Source: Isotricha intestinalis
Lineage: Eukaryota > Ciliophora > Litostomatea > Vestibuliferida > Isotrichidae
Assembly (NCBI GenBank): GCA_023807065.1
Contig: JAJJLU010003505.1
Span: 1-64,000, forward strand
Direction: 5' to 3'
DNA: 64,000 nucleotides
Shown here: in pieces, positions 9,642-19,858 of the stretch
Numbering within the stretch: the stretch's first letter is position 1
How the letters are laid out: each line of letters starts with the position of its first letter
The notes under the pieces: generated by a model
Database searches by the model: none
What the model saw: the letters and a program-made list of their open reading frames with translations, nothing else
What the model was told of the DNA's origin: nothing
Made by a program: the position numbers and the translations under genes

Positions 9642-12600
9642 ATGAGTGATGATATCCTTTCTATGGATGAAATTTTTCAAGAAACAGTGGATGAAAAAAA
9701 ATATGAAAAATTTGACCCGCGTCAGAAGAAAAAAAAAATAAAAATAATAATTCTAATCCTAATTGCTTTATTTTTAGTATTTATAGGAATTATATTTTTA
9801 ATAAATAATGGAAATAAAAAACCAATAAATCCAAATCCTCAAAAAGATAAAGACCAAGATCAAGACAAAGATAAAGATAAAGATAAAGATAAAGACAAAG
9901 ACAAAGATGTATTTAAAATAATACATTTAAAAAATAATTCAGAAATCAATAAGCCTCTATTATCAAAATTAGAAAGTGAAATAATTCAAATTTCAACAAA
10001 TAAATTAAAAATAGGATTAATAAAAGATGGAGAAACAAAAGAAAGTGGAATAGGAATTCAAACAGAATATGGTAGAAATATAGATATAATTCCAGGATTT
10101 TCAAATTATGCACATCATTTATTTTTCGGTGGAAGTAAAAAATATCCAGATAATACTCAATTAAGAAATTTAATATATAAATACGGTGGAAATATAGATT
10201 CAAATACTTTATCTAATAAAACTGTATATTTATTTACTTTTCCAAATAATGAATTTGAGACAATTTTAGATATTATAAGTTCTAACATTTTTAATCCAAA
10301 TTTTAATGAATCTTTTTCAGAAAATGAAATTAATTCTATTCATTCTCAATTTTTAAAAAAAAATAATACTCAAAATAATATTATGCAAATTATCAATGAT
10401 TATATGAATCCAAAAAATCCTTTTTATAATAGTGGGATTGGATGTTTTGAAAGCTTAAATTATATTCCTTTTAAAGAATTGCTTGAAAAAATTAATGAAT
10501 ATTTTAAATTTAGTTTTAATCCTGAAAAATTTAAATTAATTGTTTATTCTAATAAAAGTTTAATTGATTTGGAAAAGTTAGTTGTTAAATATTTTAATTT
10601 TACAACTCAAAAATCTAATTTAAAAGAAGTTTTTGAGAAAAAAGAAAATGATTTAAAAAATGAAAAAATATTTAATGAAACTGTAGGAAGAAAAGTTATT
10701 CATATGTATAATAAATATAATTTATTAACTTTAGTTTTTCAAACTGAAAAAACAAATAGAGAAAATTCAATTAGTGATTATATTAATGAATTAATTACTT
10801 CAAATTCAAAAGGTACTTTATTAGATTATTTATCTGAAAAAAAATATTGTTTTTCAATTGAAACATCAACTTTAGAAACAAGTGGAAATTATGATTTATT
10901 TATTATAAACTTTTTATTAACAGATGAGGGAATAAATAATATTCAAGATGTTATAATAAATATTTATGAATATTTTAATTTTTTGAAAAAAGAAGGAGCA
11001 GATGAAAAATTATGGAATAGTTTAAAAAAATTAAGTGAATTAAAAGACAAATTTCAAGTAAATAGAATTGATAAATTAAAGCTTTTATCTGTTTTATCTA
11101 ATAATTTTGCTAAATCTGATTATAAATATTTCCTTTCTGGAGGAGATTACAGAAAATATAATAAATCTTTAATACTAAATTTTTTAAATTCTTTTGAAGT
11201 AAAGAATTCCATATTTATTATAGCAACTAATAAAACAGACATTTTTACAAAAAAAAAAATATTTGTTTATTCTAAAGATTCAAAAGTAAGATTTTTTAAT
11301 ACATCTTTAAAAGAATATTCTTTATCTGATGATTTTTTTGGAAACTCCCCTACAAAAAATAATTTTAAAATTCCTGAAGTAAATAATTACATAAGTAATG
11401 AAAAAAATAAGATTATTCCATGTTATGAAATAAGTATAAATAATTGCTCAAATGATGAATATAATGGAACTTCAAAATATATATTTGAACAATATAGTGA
11501 TGTTATAAATAACTTTAATATATATTATACAATTGATAAATCATTTCATATTCCAATTGTAAAAACATCTGTAACAATTCCTTTTGTCAATGTTGGAATT
11601 ATAGACCATTATATTTTAAAATTATATAAAGATTATTTTAACAGTGAATTTCAATTTGGGAGTAAAAATGAATTATACAAAGCTGGAATAAATATAAATT
11701 CTGAAATAAACGAAAAAGGAGAATTTACAATAACATTTACTTCATTTTCAGATTTAATTGAAAAAGTATATGATACTATTTTAACTTTTTTAACTACTAT
11801 TCCTTCTGAAAATGATATTGAAATAGCATTGAAAAAAAATAATATTATGATAAATAATGAAGATTCAATGTCTCTTATAATAAAAAATTTAGAAAGAATT
11901 GTTACTCTTGATTATAATAATACAAATGAACAATTATATAATAATGAAATATCTAAAGTAAAAAATAATTTTAAATCATATTATTCTTCTTTATTAAAAC
12001 AAATTAATCCTATTCAATTTGTTTTTGTTGGTGATATTACTAGAGAAAAAATGAAAAATATAGGAATAAATTTTTCTAATAAATTAAAACCTTCTTTAAA
12101 TTTACTTAATGTTAATTCAGTTCATAAATTAATTGATATTAATTCTACTGTTTTTATTCCTTTTGAAAATGAAAATATTTTTGAAAAAGAGTCTTTTTCT
12201 ATTTCAACATATCAACTTTTTGATTTAAAAGAAGAAGAAAAATTAAAGTTTAAAATTTATAAAAGATGCACTTCAGAATTTTTTTTAAATGAATTAACAA
12301 AGAAAAAAATTGGATATAAGGTTTTAAGAGATATTAAAGTAATTAATAATGATAATAATTTATTATATTTTTTAATTGGAACAGGAGGAATAAATTCCTT
12401 ACCAAGTAAAATTGATAATGAAATTGATAAAGTAATCGAATTATCTTTAAATTCTTCTTGTTCAGACTTTGATAAAATTTATTATTATTTAATCAATGAA
12501 GATGATAATATAATTGATTTAAATTATAGATTCAATCAAGTTTATAGAAAATCAAAAGGAGGAGAATTAAATATTCAAAATAACATAAGTCAAATTAAAG

Positions 12601-15600
12601 AAAAACCTGATTTTAATTATAATAATGTTATTTCTCTTGTTAAAAAATATTTAAAAGATAATCCAAGAAAAATTATCATTTCTTTATATTCAAATTATGT
12701 TTCTTTAAATGAAAAAGAAAATGATATTAAAAAATATTTAGAAAATAAAAGTAATTTGACTCCTAATATGAAAAAATATTATCCAAAAATTTTATTGGAT
12801 AAATTTTATATATATAATAATTTTGATTTACTTTATTATTTTACTTCTTTAGGTGAAGAAAATATTGGTATTGATGAATTTAATGTTATTTATAATGAAA
12901 CAAATAAACCTTATGATTTTTATACTGATATTGAAGTAATGAAATTATCTAAAAATAACTTTACCTTTATGTTAATCAGTAGAAATAATAAAGAAATTGA
13001 AAGTGGAGTAGAAATTAAATTTAAATTTGGTTTTGAAAATGATTTATTTGATGGAATGTCTTATTTAACTGAAAAAAGCTTTTTGAATGGAAATAAAAAT
13101 TATAATTTTAGTTATTTATATAATTTAGTAAAACCTTTTAATGGATATATTAATTCTTATACTGATGATAGAACAATGACTTTTCAAATTTTTGGTCCAT
13201 ATTTTCAATTAGAAAATATTTTAGAATATATTTGTGATATTATTAAAAATCCTTTTATCGATGAAAATTTTATTAAAAATGAAATAAATAATATTCATTA
13301 TGAATTTCTTTCTAATAATTATAGTGAAAATATTATGATGAATATTTTAAGAGATAATTCTAATCAAAATCATCTATTTTCAAAAGTTAAAACTTTTGGT
13401 TTTGGAAATAAAACTTCTCTTTCTGAAAAAAAAGTTAATGAAATAATTAATATAATTAAAGATTATTATAAATTATTATTTTCTCCTGATAATTTTATCA
13501 TTGGAATTTATTCTCCAGAACCAATTAATAAATTAAGATGTATAGTTAAAAAATATTTTTCTTTTAATTTAGAAAGCCCTTCAAATGATTTTATTCTTGA
13601 GTTTAAAAAGAAAAATGAAAGTTTTATTAAAGAAGAAATATTTAAAGAAGAAAATTTAGGAAAAATTGCAGAAATAAATACTAATGAAAATTCATCTTTA
13701 AAAATAATGTTTAAATTACCTTCATTTAAAGAAAATTATTATAATTCTCAATTTCAATTTATTCAATATTTACTTAATGGAAAAGATAAAAATAGTTTAA
13801 AATATTATTTAGAAAATAATAATTTAATAACAGGATTTAAATTTGATATAAATAATAAATATTATATGCCTGAAAATATGTTAGTTTTCTTTAATGTGAA
13901 TTTAACAAATAATGGAATCAAAAATATTGATAATGTAATTGAAAGTATTTTTGCTTCTATTAATGTTGCAAAGAAAGATTTTTCTCAAAAATTATATGAA
14001 AATTTTGAAAAAATATATGATATTAATTTTAAATTTCAAGAAAGAAAACACTTTAATTTATCAAATGAAATTGATCAATATATTTATAATTATTTTATGA
14101 ATGGCGAAGGAAGAAATCATATAATAAATAGATTTGGCAAATTTAAATATAACAAAGAAAATATTACTAAATTTTTAGATTGTATGAATGCTAAAAAATC
14201 ATTTATAATAATAAATTCTCCTATTTCATCAAAATATATATTACAATCAAAAGAAAAAAAAGAACTTAAAAATTTAAATATATCATATAATATTAGTAAT
14301 ATAAATGACAATACAGATTATTTAAATTCTGTTAAATCTATAAATTCTTTTAATTTTGAAATTAGAAAGAATAACACAATTAATACTTCATTATTGACAA
14401 AATCATTTCCTTGTTATTTACAATCTCCAAGTATATGTAATAATGAAGAATATGATATAAGAAATAAAAGAGGAGAATATAAACCTTTGATTATCCAAAA
14501 TGATAATTATTCATATTGTATAAGTAAAATAGATAAATCTTTTGAAGTTCCTTTTATTAAAGGAATTATCCAAGTTGAATATGAGAAAAATTCAATTAAA
14601 AACTTGATAAATTCAAATGAAAAAAAATTAATGTTATATATGTTTTTTGAATTTTTAAAACATAAAATATCCTATTCTGATTTATTAGAAACTGGTTCTT
14701 CAATATATATTTCAAATTATCTTGTTCCTTTTTTACAAATTGAATTTAATATTTACAGTTATCAATGGGATATATTTATAAATTTAATAAAAGATATTTC
14801 TAATCAAGAAGTTACAGAAAATGAATTTGAATATCTTAAAAATTCTTATTTAAGAAATAAAATTAATGAATATAAAATTGAAAATTTAGATTACAAAAAT
14901 ATATATGAACAATTTCTAAGATTTATTAGTGTAGATACGATTGAAATAAATGATTTTTATCCTTCATCTTTTAATAATATTAATGTAAATGAATTTAATT
15001 CTTTTATAAAAAATCTAACAAAATTAGGTGAAAAAATAGTATTTATAACTGTAGGAGATGTTAATATTAATAAAATTAAAAATTCAAATGAAGAATTAAA
15101 AAATTTATTCGTAAAAATTGAACACAAGAACATTACTTTAATGGCTTACTCAAAAACAATTATAAATATTCCACAAAATAAAAGTATAATTTATTATTTA
15201 AAACAAGGAAAAAATCAAAATTCTTTATTTGTTTTATATGAATATTCAAAGGAATATATGAAAATAGTTGAAAGATATAATTTATGTATTGAAGGATTTT
15301 TAATCAATTATTTAAAAAATAAAAAAGGATTTAATCAAGTTTATTCACATTTAATTAAAAAAAATCAAAGATATTATTTTGCTATTTTTATTAAGGGTAA
15401 TGAAGTTTTACCAAGTGAAATGAATAATTTAATTAATGAAGCAATTGAAAGAACCTTTTCACTGGAGTGTCCTCAAATAGGAAAAATAAATGAATATAAT
15501 AATGAAAAAGAATTATTTAAAAAAAATACTTCTAATTTACAAGATAGGTTTGAGTATTTAAAAGAATTTTTATCTGAAAAAGAAAGTGATATTATAGATC

Positions 15601-15815
15601 CAAAGAAAATGAAATTTAAGGAAATCATTTATATATTAAAAAATATTTTGCAAAGTAATCCAAAAAGAATTGCAATCTTTTCTTACAATGAAAAATTAAA
15701 TGATGATGAGATTAATAAAGATATTACAGGAATAAAAAAGAAATATAGTTTGAATGAAAATATTGAAAATGAAATAACAAACGATATAAAATATTTATCA
15801 AAGTATATTTTTTAA
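9642..15815 (+). CDS. Membrane-anchored double M16 (insulysin-like) pseudopeptidase
   Basis: 2057 residues. A short charged cytosolic N-terminus is followed by one hydrophobic segment (about residues 36-58), so this is a type II membrane protein. A DK/DQ hexanucleotide repeat linker follows (9843-9907). The rest is two insulysin-sized units, about residues 95-1060 and 1070-2057. Both have the family landmarks: GGSKKYP after the active-site helix, VFVGDI / ITVGDV, and GTGGINSLPS / VLPSEM. M16 enzymes need HxxEH to bind zinc. Unit 1 has NYAHH at about residues 155-159 and unit 2 has YLTEK at about 1140-1144, so neither can form the normal site. Usual insulysins have one such unit of ~1000 residues. 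A binding or scaffolding role outside the cytosol is likely. The tandem architecture appears intact, with no stops. Confidence 0.85.
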   Translation: MSDDILSMDEIFQETVDEKKYEKFDPRQKKKKIKIIILILIALFLVFIGIIFLINNGNKKPINPNPQKDKDQDQDKDKDKDKDKDKDKDVFKIIHLKNNSEINKPLLSKLESEIIQISTNKLKIGLIKDGETKESGIGIQTEYGRNIDIIPGFSNYAHHLFFGGSKKYPDNTQLRNLIYKYGGNIDSNTLSNKTVYLFTFPNNEFETILDIISSNIFNPNFNESFSENEINSIHSQFLKKNNTQNNIMQIINDYMNPKNPFYNSGIGCFESLNYIPFKELLEKINEYFKFSFNPEKFKLIVYSNKSLIDLEKLVVKYFNFTTQKSNLKEVFEKKENDLKNEKIFNETVGRKVIHMYNKYNLLTLVFQTEKTNRENSISDYINELITSNSKGTLLDYLSEKKYCFSIETSTLETSGNYDLFIINFLLTDEGINNIQDVIINIYEYFNFLKKEGADEKLWNSLKKLSELKDKFQVNRIDKLKLLSVLSNNFAKSDYKYFLSGGDYRKYNKSLILNFLNSFEVKNSIFIIATNKTDIFTKKKIFVYSKDSKVRFFNTSLKEYSLSDDFFGNSPTKNNFKIPEVNNYISNEKNKIIPCYEISINNCSNDEYNGTSKYIFEQYSDVINNFNIYYTIDKSFHIPIVKTSVTIPFVNVGIIDHYILKLYKDYFNSEFQFGSKNELYKAGININSEINEKGEFTITFTSFSDLIEKVYDTILTFLTTIPSENDIEIALKKNNIMINNEDSMSLIIKNLERIVTLDYNNTNEQLYNNEISKVKNNFKSYYSSLLKQINPIQFVFVGDITREKMKNIGINFSNKLKPSLNLLNVNSVHKLIDINSTVFIPFENENIFEKESFSISTYQLFDLKEEEKLKFKIYKRCTSEFFLNELTKKKIGYKVLRDIKVINNDNNLLYFLIGTGGINSLPSKIDNEIDKVIELSLNSSCSDFDKIYYYLINEDDNIIDLNYRFNQVYRKSKGGELNIQNNISQIKEKPDFNYNNVISLVKKYLKDNPRKIIISLYSNYVSLNEKENDIKKYLENKSNLTPNMKKYYPKILLDKFYIYNNFDLLYYFTSLGEENIGIDEFNVIYNETNKPYDFYTDIEVMKLSKNNFTFMLISRNNKEIESGVEIKFKFGFENDLFDGMSYLTEKSFLNGNKNYNFSYLYNLVKPFNGYINSYTDDRTMTFQIFGPYFQLENILEYICDIIKNPFIDENFIKNEINNIHYEFLSNNYSENIMMNILRDNSNQNHLFSKVKTFGFGNKTSLSEKKVNEIINIIKDYYKLLFSPDNFIIGIYSPEPINKLRCIVKKYFSFNLESPSNDFILEFKKKNESFIKEEIFKEENLGKIAEINTNENSSLKIMFKLPSFKENYYNSQFQFIQYLLNGKDKNSLKYYLENNNLITGFKFDINNKYYMPENMLVFFNVNLTNNGIKNIDNVIESIFASINVAKKDFSQKLYENFEKIYDINFKFQERKHFNLSNEIDQYIYNYFMNGEGRNHIINRFGKFKYNKENITKFLDCMNAKKSFIIINSPISSKYILQSKEKKELKNLNISYNISNINDNTDYLNSVKSINSFNFEIRKNNTINTSLLTKSFPCYLQSPSICNNEEYDIRNKRGEYKPLIIQNDNYSYCISKIDKSFEVPFIKGIIQVEYEKNSIKNLINSNEKKLMLYMFFEFLKHKISYSDLLETGSSIYISNYLVPFLQIEFNIYSYQWDIFINLIKDISNQEVTENEFEYLKNSYLRNKINEYKIENLDYKNIYEQFLRFISVDTIEINDFYPSSFNNINVNEFNSFIKNLTKLGEKIVFITVGDVNINKIKNSNEELKNLFVKIEHKNITLMAYSKTIINIPQNKSIIYYLKQGKNQNSLFVLYEYSKEYMKIVERYNLCIEGFLINYLKNKKGFNQVYSHLIKKNQRYYFAIFIKGNEVLPSEMNNLINEAIERTFSLECPQIGKINEYNNEKELFKKNTSNLQDRFEYLKEFLSEKESDIIDPKKMKFKEIIYILKNILQSNPKRIAIFSYNEKLNDDEINKDITGIKKKYSLNENIENEITNDIKYLSKYIF

Positions 15816-15865
15816 TTTTAAAAAAAATGATATTTTAATTAAAAAAAAAAATAAATAAATAAAAA

Positions 15866-16324
15866 ATGTTAAACTATGATTTTAACAAGACAAAAGAATA
15901 CAAAGAATATGCAGAGACAATAAAAAAATCAAAAGAGCCAAATAAAGATAAAAGACTTCCAGGTCAAAGACCAAGAACAGTGAAATGTCCTTTATGTGGA
16001 ACAGAATTTGCAATTGCAAGTTGGAAGATTCATATAAAGAGTTGTAGACAAAAAGAAATAAAGAGTAATGAATATAGAAAAAAGAAAATTGATGTTGATG
16101 GTATTATTGATAGATTTATGAAAGGATTAGAAGGAGGAAATACAAAAACTAAAATTAAAGCTAAAGGAGTTTATGATGTTGATAATTTAAATGAAGAGGC
16201 TTTTGAACAACCTTCTGATTTAGTTACTTGTAATAGTTGCGGAAGAAGTTTTGCTCCTGATCGATTGGCTCCTCATCAAAAAATTTGTTTAAAACATCCT
16301 GAAATGTTTAAAAAAAATAAATAA
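15866..16324 (+). CDS. ZC2HC1-type zinc-binding protein
   Basis: 152 residues with two C2HC zinc modules of the ZC2HC1 (FAM164) type. The first is CPLCGTEFAIASWKIHIKSC near residues 41-60. The second is CNSCGRSFAPDRLAPHQKIC near 121-140. Each has CxxC followed by HxxxC. The region between is basic and short, and the length is that of a minimal family member. Family proteins are found in ciliated organisms, but their biochemical role is poorly defined. The gene starts 50 bp after the M16 stop on the same strand, with TAAAAA before the ATG. Base composition here is slightly less extreme than in neighbouring genes. Confidence 0.85.
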   Translation: MLNYDFNKTKEYKEYAETIKKSKEPNKDKRLPGQRPRTVKCPLCGTEFAIASWKIHIKSCRQKEIKSNEYRKKKIDVDGIIDRFMKGLEGGNTKTKIKAKGVYDVDNLNEEAFEQPSDLVTCNSCGRSFAPDRLAPHQKICLKHPEMFKKNK

Positions 16325-16562
16325 ATTTTCACACAGTTTATTTTTCTTATTTTTGAGTTTTTATTTTTATTAAAAATTAATTAGTTTTTTTTAATTTTTT
16401 TTTTATTATAGGAAATATTTTGTTTAATATATTATATTTAATAAATAATTTTTAAAATGAATTTTCTAAAAAAATTTATTTACAATTGAACATTTAATAA
16501 TTATAAAACCACAAAATATATTTTATAAATAATCTTATATATTTTTACTTTATAATACAATT

Positions 16563-18263
16563 TCATTCATTTAATTTATTCAATATCTCTTGATTCACAA
16601 TTTTTTTTAAAATATCAATTTCATTTTCCTTTTTTATTTTAAAAGTAATGTTTTCATTTATATGTCTTTTAGCAATAAATTTAATTTGAGGATTATAACA
16701 ATTATAAAAACTTTTTCGATTTTCATCAGAAAAAAAAGATAATTCAAATTTATCCATTAAATTTATTTTTTTTAATAAATTAATAACATCAAATTGATTT
16801 AAAATAATTTCTTCTATAATAGAAAAATTTCTTATTATTGCATTATGATGAAATATCAAATTTTTAGGACATAAAATTAAATGAAGATTAAAAGATTGAA
16901 AAAAAGATAAGTGAATTTTAAATTTTTTATTTTCTAATTTTTGAATTTTTAAGCTTTTACTATTTGTAAAATTATTTAATTGTAGTGATTTTTGTTTTAA
17001 AATCATTTGTTTTTCATTGTTTACTGATAAAAAATTTTTAAAAGATGAATTAATCTTTCTACAATTCAATTTAGGAGTTTTATTAATTAAAGATGATACT
17101 TGTTCATTTGAATTATTTAATTTATTATTTAATGAAATAGAATTAGAAACATTTAAACAATATTTTTTTGAAATAACATTTGATTGATTATGTTCAAGGT
17201 AATTACATATATTTGAATTTATTATTTTTTCATTCATTCTATTATAACAATATATAAAATTTATACAAAAAATAAAATTATATCCCATTTGAAATAAACC
17301 ATTTATATCAGAAAATAAATCTTGGATTTTATAATATTTTCTATTTATAATTTTTTTAGTCCCATCTATATTTAAACTTAAAACAAAAAATGAATTATTT
17401 ATTGTTGGATTTATTCTTTCATCAATTGAATTATAAGTAGATGAAAAGGTAGTTAATTTTTTTTTATTATATTTATAAAATAAAATCCCTTCATCAGAAA
17501 TATATTCAACTTCTTGAAAAAGATACCATTGTCTTTTATATACAGAAGAAGAAGCTTGAATTAAATCTGATCTAATATATGGAATAGCATTATTATGTAA
17601 ATTATTATGATTAAAATAAACATCTAATACTTTAATGTAAATAAAAATATTATCTAAAATTTCTTTAGATTTTTCAAAAGGATAACAATCATTTTTTAAA
17701 GAACTATTTGAGCATATACTTATCCAAAACACTATTCCAGTATATCCTGTTTCACCAAAAACACCTGTTGAATTAATATTATCTTTAATTGATTCTTCTG
17801 AAAAACATATTGATTCATTTATTAATTTTTCATCTTTCCATAAATGATATTTTTCATAAGAAGAAATATTACATTTTTCAATTGAAATTGGAATAATTTG
17901 AGTTTTTGATTTTAAAATTCCATCTTCGTAATATCTTTTATCAGTCCAAATATCAGCATAAATACTATATATTTTCGATGAATTTTCTATTTTTTGAAAA
18001 TATTTATCTAAGACAGTTATTGAAAAATCTTGTCTTGAATACATTTTCTTTGCTCTAGAAATAGTAACAGTATTTTCATATAATGTGAAACTATTTCTTG
18101 AGAAAAATATAGAAATAAAATATAATGATATTATTAACATAAATAGAGATAATCCTAAACTTAATACCCCTCCTGTAGATGTTTTAAATCTAAAATCTCC
18201 TTTATAAAATATTCTTGGAGTAACCCCTATAAAATCTAATCTTTTAAAAAAAGAAGAAATCAT
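16563..18263 (-). CDS. Two-pass membrane protein of a ciliate-type family
   Basis: 566 residues, ending in TGA. The N-terminus reads FFKRLDFIGVTPRIFYKGD, then FKTSTGGVLSLG and a transmembrane helix at about residues 36-55. A ~270-residue loop contains several cysteines and many N-glycosylation sequons, so it is probably lumenal or extracellular. A second hydrophobic segment (GLFQMGYNFIFCINFIYCYN) lies near 325-350, and the basic tail of ~215 residues is probably cytosolic. Family resemblance to ciliate 'transmembrane protein' genes with an 'LDxFG..P...' opening followed by a GG before the helix is from memory. No function is known. It is divergent from the gene at 18334, with only 70 bp between start codons. 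Confidence 0.65.
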   Translation of the reverse strand: MISSFFKRLDFIGVTPRIFYKGDFRFKTSTGGVLSLGLSLFMLIISLYFISIFFSRNSFTLYENTVTISRAKKMYSRQDFSITVLDKYFQKIENSSKIYSIYADIWTDKRYYEDGILKSKTQIIPISIEKCNISSYEKYHLWKDEKLINESICFSEESIKDNINSTGVFGETGYTGIVFWISICSNSSLKNDCYPFEKSKEILDNIFIYIKVLDVYFNHNNLHNNAIPYIRSDLIQASSSVYKRQWYLFQEVEYISDEGILFYKYNKKKLTTFSSTYNSIDERINPTINNSFFVLSLNIDGTKKIINRKYYKIQDLFSDINGLFQMGYNFIFCINFIYCYNRMNEKIINSNICNYLEHNQSNVISKKYCLNVSNSISLNNKLNNSNEQVSSLINKTPKLNCRKINSSFKNFLSVNNEKQMILKQKSLQLNNFTNSKSLKIQKLENKKFKIHLSFFQSFNLHLILCPKNLIFHHNAIIRNFSIIEEIILNQFDVINLLKKINLMDKFELSFFSDENRKSFYNCYNPQIKFIAKRHINENITFKIKKENEIDILKKIVNQEILNKLNE

Positions 18264-18333
18264 TTTTTTTTGTTAATATTTATTTCATTTAAAAATTAAG
18301 AGCCGTAAAATAATAAATAATTATAAATTAAAA

Positions 18334-19164
18334 ATGAAGGACATTGCAGGAACATTAATTTTTTTTTCTCCAATAATTGATACATATCAAACTTATAATG
18401 GTGAAAAAGATATAAAAAATTACCCTTATATTCAAATTGGAATAAAATTAATATGTTCAATAATTTTATTTTGTCTTCAATTCTTTCCAATTGATGGAAA
18501 AATATATAAAGGCAGTCTTATGCCTCTTATTCATTTAGGATTTTTTGGATTTATATTAAGTTTATTTTTTGCTTGTTTTTATATTTATCATTCATATAAA
18601 AATGATTCAAATAAAATGCTTAAATATCTTGGAATTTTCATTTTAGGAAATTTTTTATTTATAGGAGTTGTTAGCTTATTTTTTAAAATTCCTGTTATTT
18701 CTCATTTAATAGTATTAGTGGGTTATACTTGTTTAACTTTGTCTCCTTTTCTTGAATGGCAAAAAATTAATGAATTAAGAGATTATAAATTGATTAATCA
18801 AATTGATTTATTTGGAATTTTTGTTTTTAATTCTAATGTCGGAATGGCTTTTTTGAAATATAAATTTTTTGTATATTTTTCTTTTGTTGTTGAATTAAAT
18901 GCTTTACTTTCAATAATTGAAACTGGAATATATTTTTATTTACTTTATCAAAGTGTGATTAAACAAAAAACTAATGAAACTATTGATCCTAACTCAAATT
19001 CAAATAAAATGAGTGAACAATTTATTACAAATAATCCTGTTAGCGCAGATAATAATTTTGTTAATAATCCTTTTAATTTTGGTACCGACAGTTCTGGAAA
19101 TACTTCTTCTAGTTCTTATCAACCTCCTGAAATTAAAGATGATAATCCTACTCCTTTAGTTTAA
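18334..19164 (+). CDS. Multi-pass membrane protein, possibly SWEET/PQ-loop-like
   Basis: 276 residues with about six or seven hydrophobic helices in the first 215 residues and a hydrophilic Ser/Asn/Pro-rich tail. The two halves look related. LIFFSPIIDTYQTYNG near the N-terminus corresponds to LTLSPFLEWQKINEL near residue 145. Each is followed by a helix pair ending in a tyrosine-rich stretch (YIYHSY; YFYLLYQS). That layout, with an 'SP' at the start of each half and a charged loop, fits SWEET/MtN3 or PQ-loop transporters, which move sugars or amino acids down gradients. The similarity is weak and the substrate cannot be told. Confidence 0.5.
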   Translation: MKDIAGTLIFFSPIIDTYQTYNGEKDIKNYPYIQIGIKLICSIILFCLQFFPIDGKIYKGSLMPLIHLGFFGFILSLFFACFYIYHSYKNDSNKMLKYLGIFILGNFLFIGVVSLFFKIPVISHLIVLVGYTCLTLSPFLEWQKINELRDYKLINQIDLFGIFVFNSNVGMAFLKYKFFVYFSFVVELNALLSIIETGIYFYLLYQSVIKQKTNETIDPNSNSNKMSEQFITNNPVSADNNFVNNPFNFGTDSSGNTSSSSYQPPEIKDDNPTPLV

Positions 19165-19858
19165 ATTAATTTATTTAAAAAATTTTGAATTAAAAAATAA
19201 AGAAGTTTTGAATTTACACTCACAAAAAATATTTTATATTATTTTATTTTATATATAAATACCCGTTTAAATATAAAATATTTTTTAAAAAAATAGAATA
19301 AATCAAAAATAAAGATTTAAATTAATAAATCTAAATAAAAAATCTAAATTGATAATAATTTCAAATAAAATATTATAAAACTTTATTGAACTAAATGATG
19401 ATACAATAAAAATTTTTAGATAGAAGAAGAAAAATAGAAGTTAATTACATTTTTGAATTTAATTATTTTTCGGATTTAAATTAATTATTTGAAAATATTA
19501 TTTAAAAAGTCGCTTATAAAATATAAATATTCTAATAATTTGATTAAATTTTATATAAATTATTATTTAAAAAACATGAAATCGATTAATTTTTTGAAAA
19601 GAAGAAATTCATTAAAAATTTCATTTATGAATCTAAATATCTTAAATATCTTTTATAGGAGTTTCTATTTTTTTTTTGATTGGAAATTTTTCGGTGCTCA
19701 TTTTTACATTAATTTTTTAATTTTTATAAATTTTTTAATATTATTTAAACTTAGCTTCCAAAAACATTTTATAAAATATAAATAATTAAAAGAATTTATT
19801 TTGGGATTATTTTGTTTAAAGATTTATAATAAATAATTGAAAAAATTCTTCAATAAAA
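19165..19858. other. Spacer; a doubtful 98-codon frame only
   Basis: A/T-rich spacer between the SWEET-like gene and the channel gene. It holds one open frame of 98 codons at 19489-19785 rich in F, I, K, L, N and Y, which is what random A/T-rich DNA gives. I do not call it a gene. Confidence 0.5.

Noticed and set aside
19489..19785. 98-codon open frame.
   Set aside because: Composition (F, I, K, L, N, Y) is that of random A/T DNA; no domain or conserved look.
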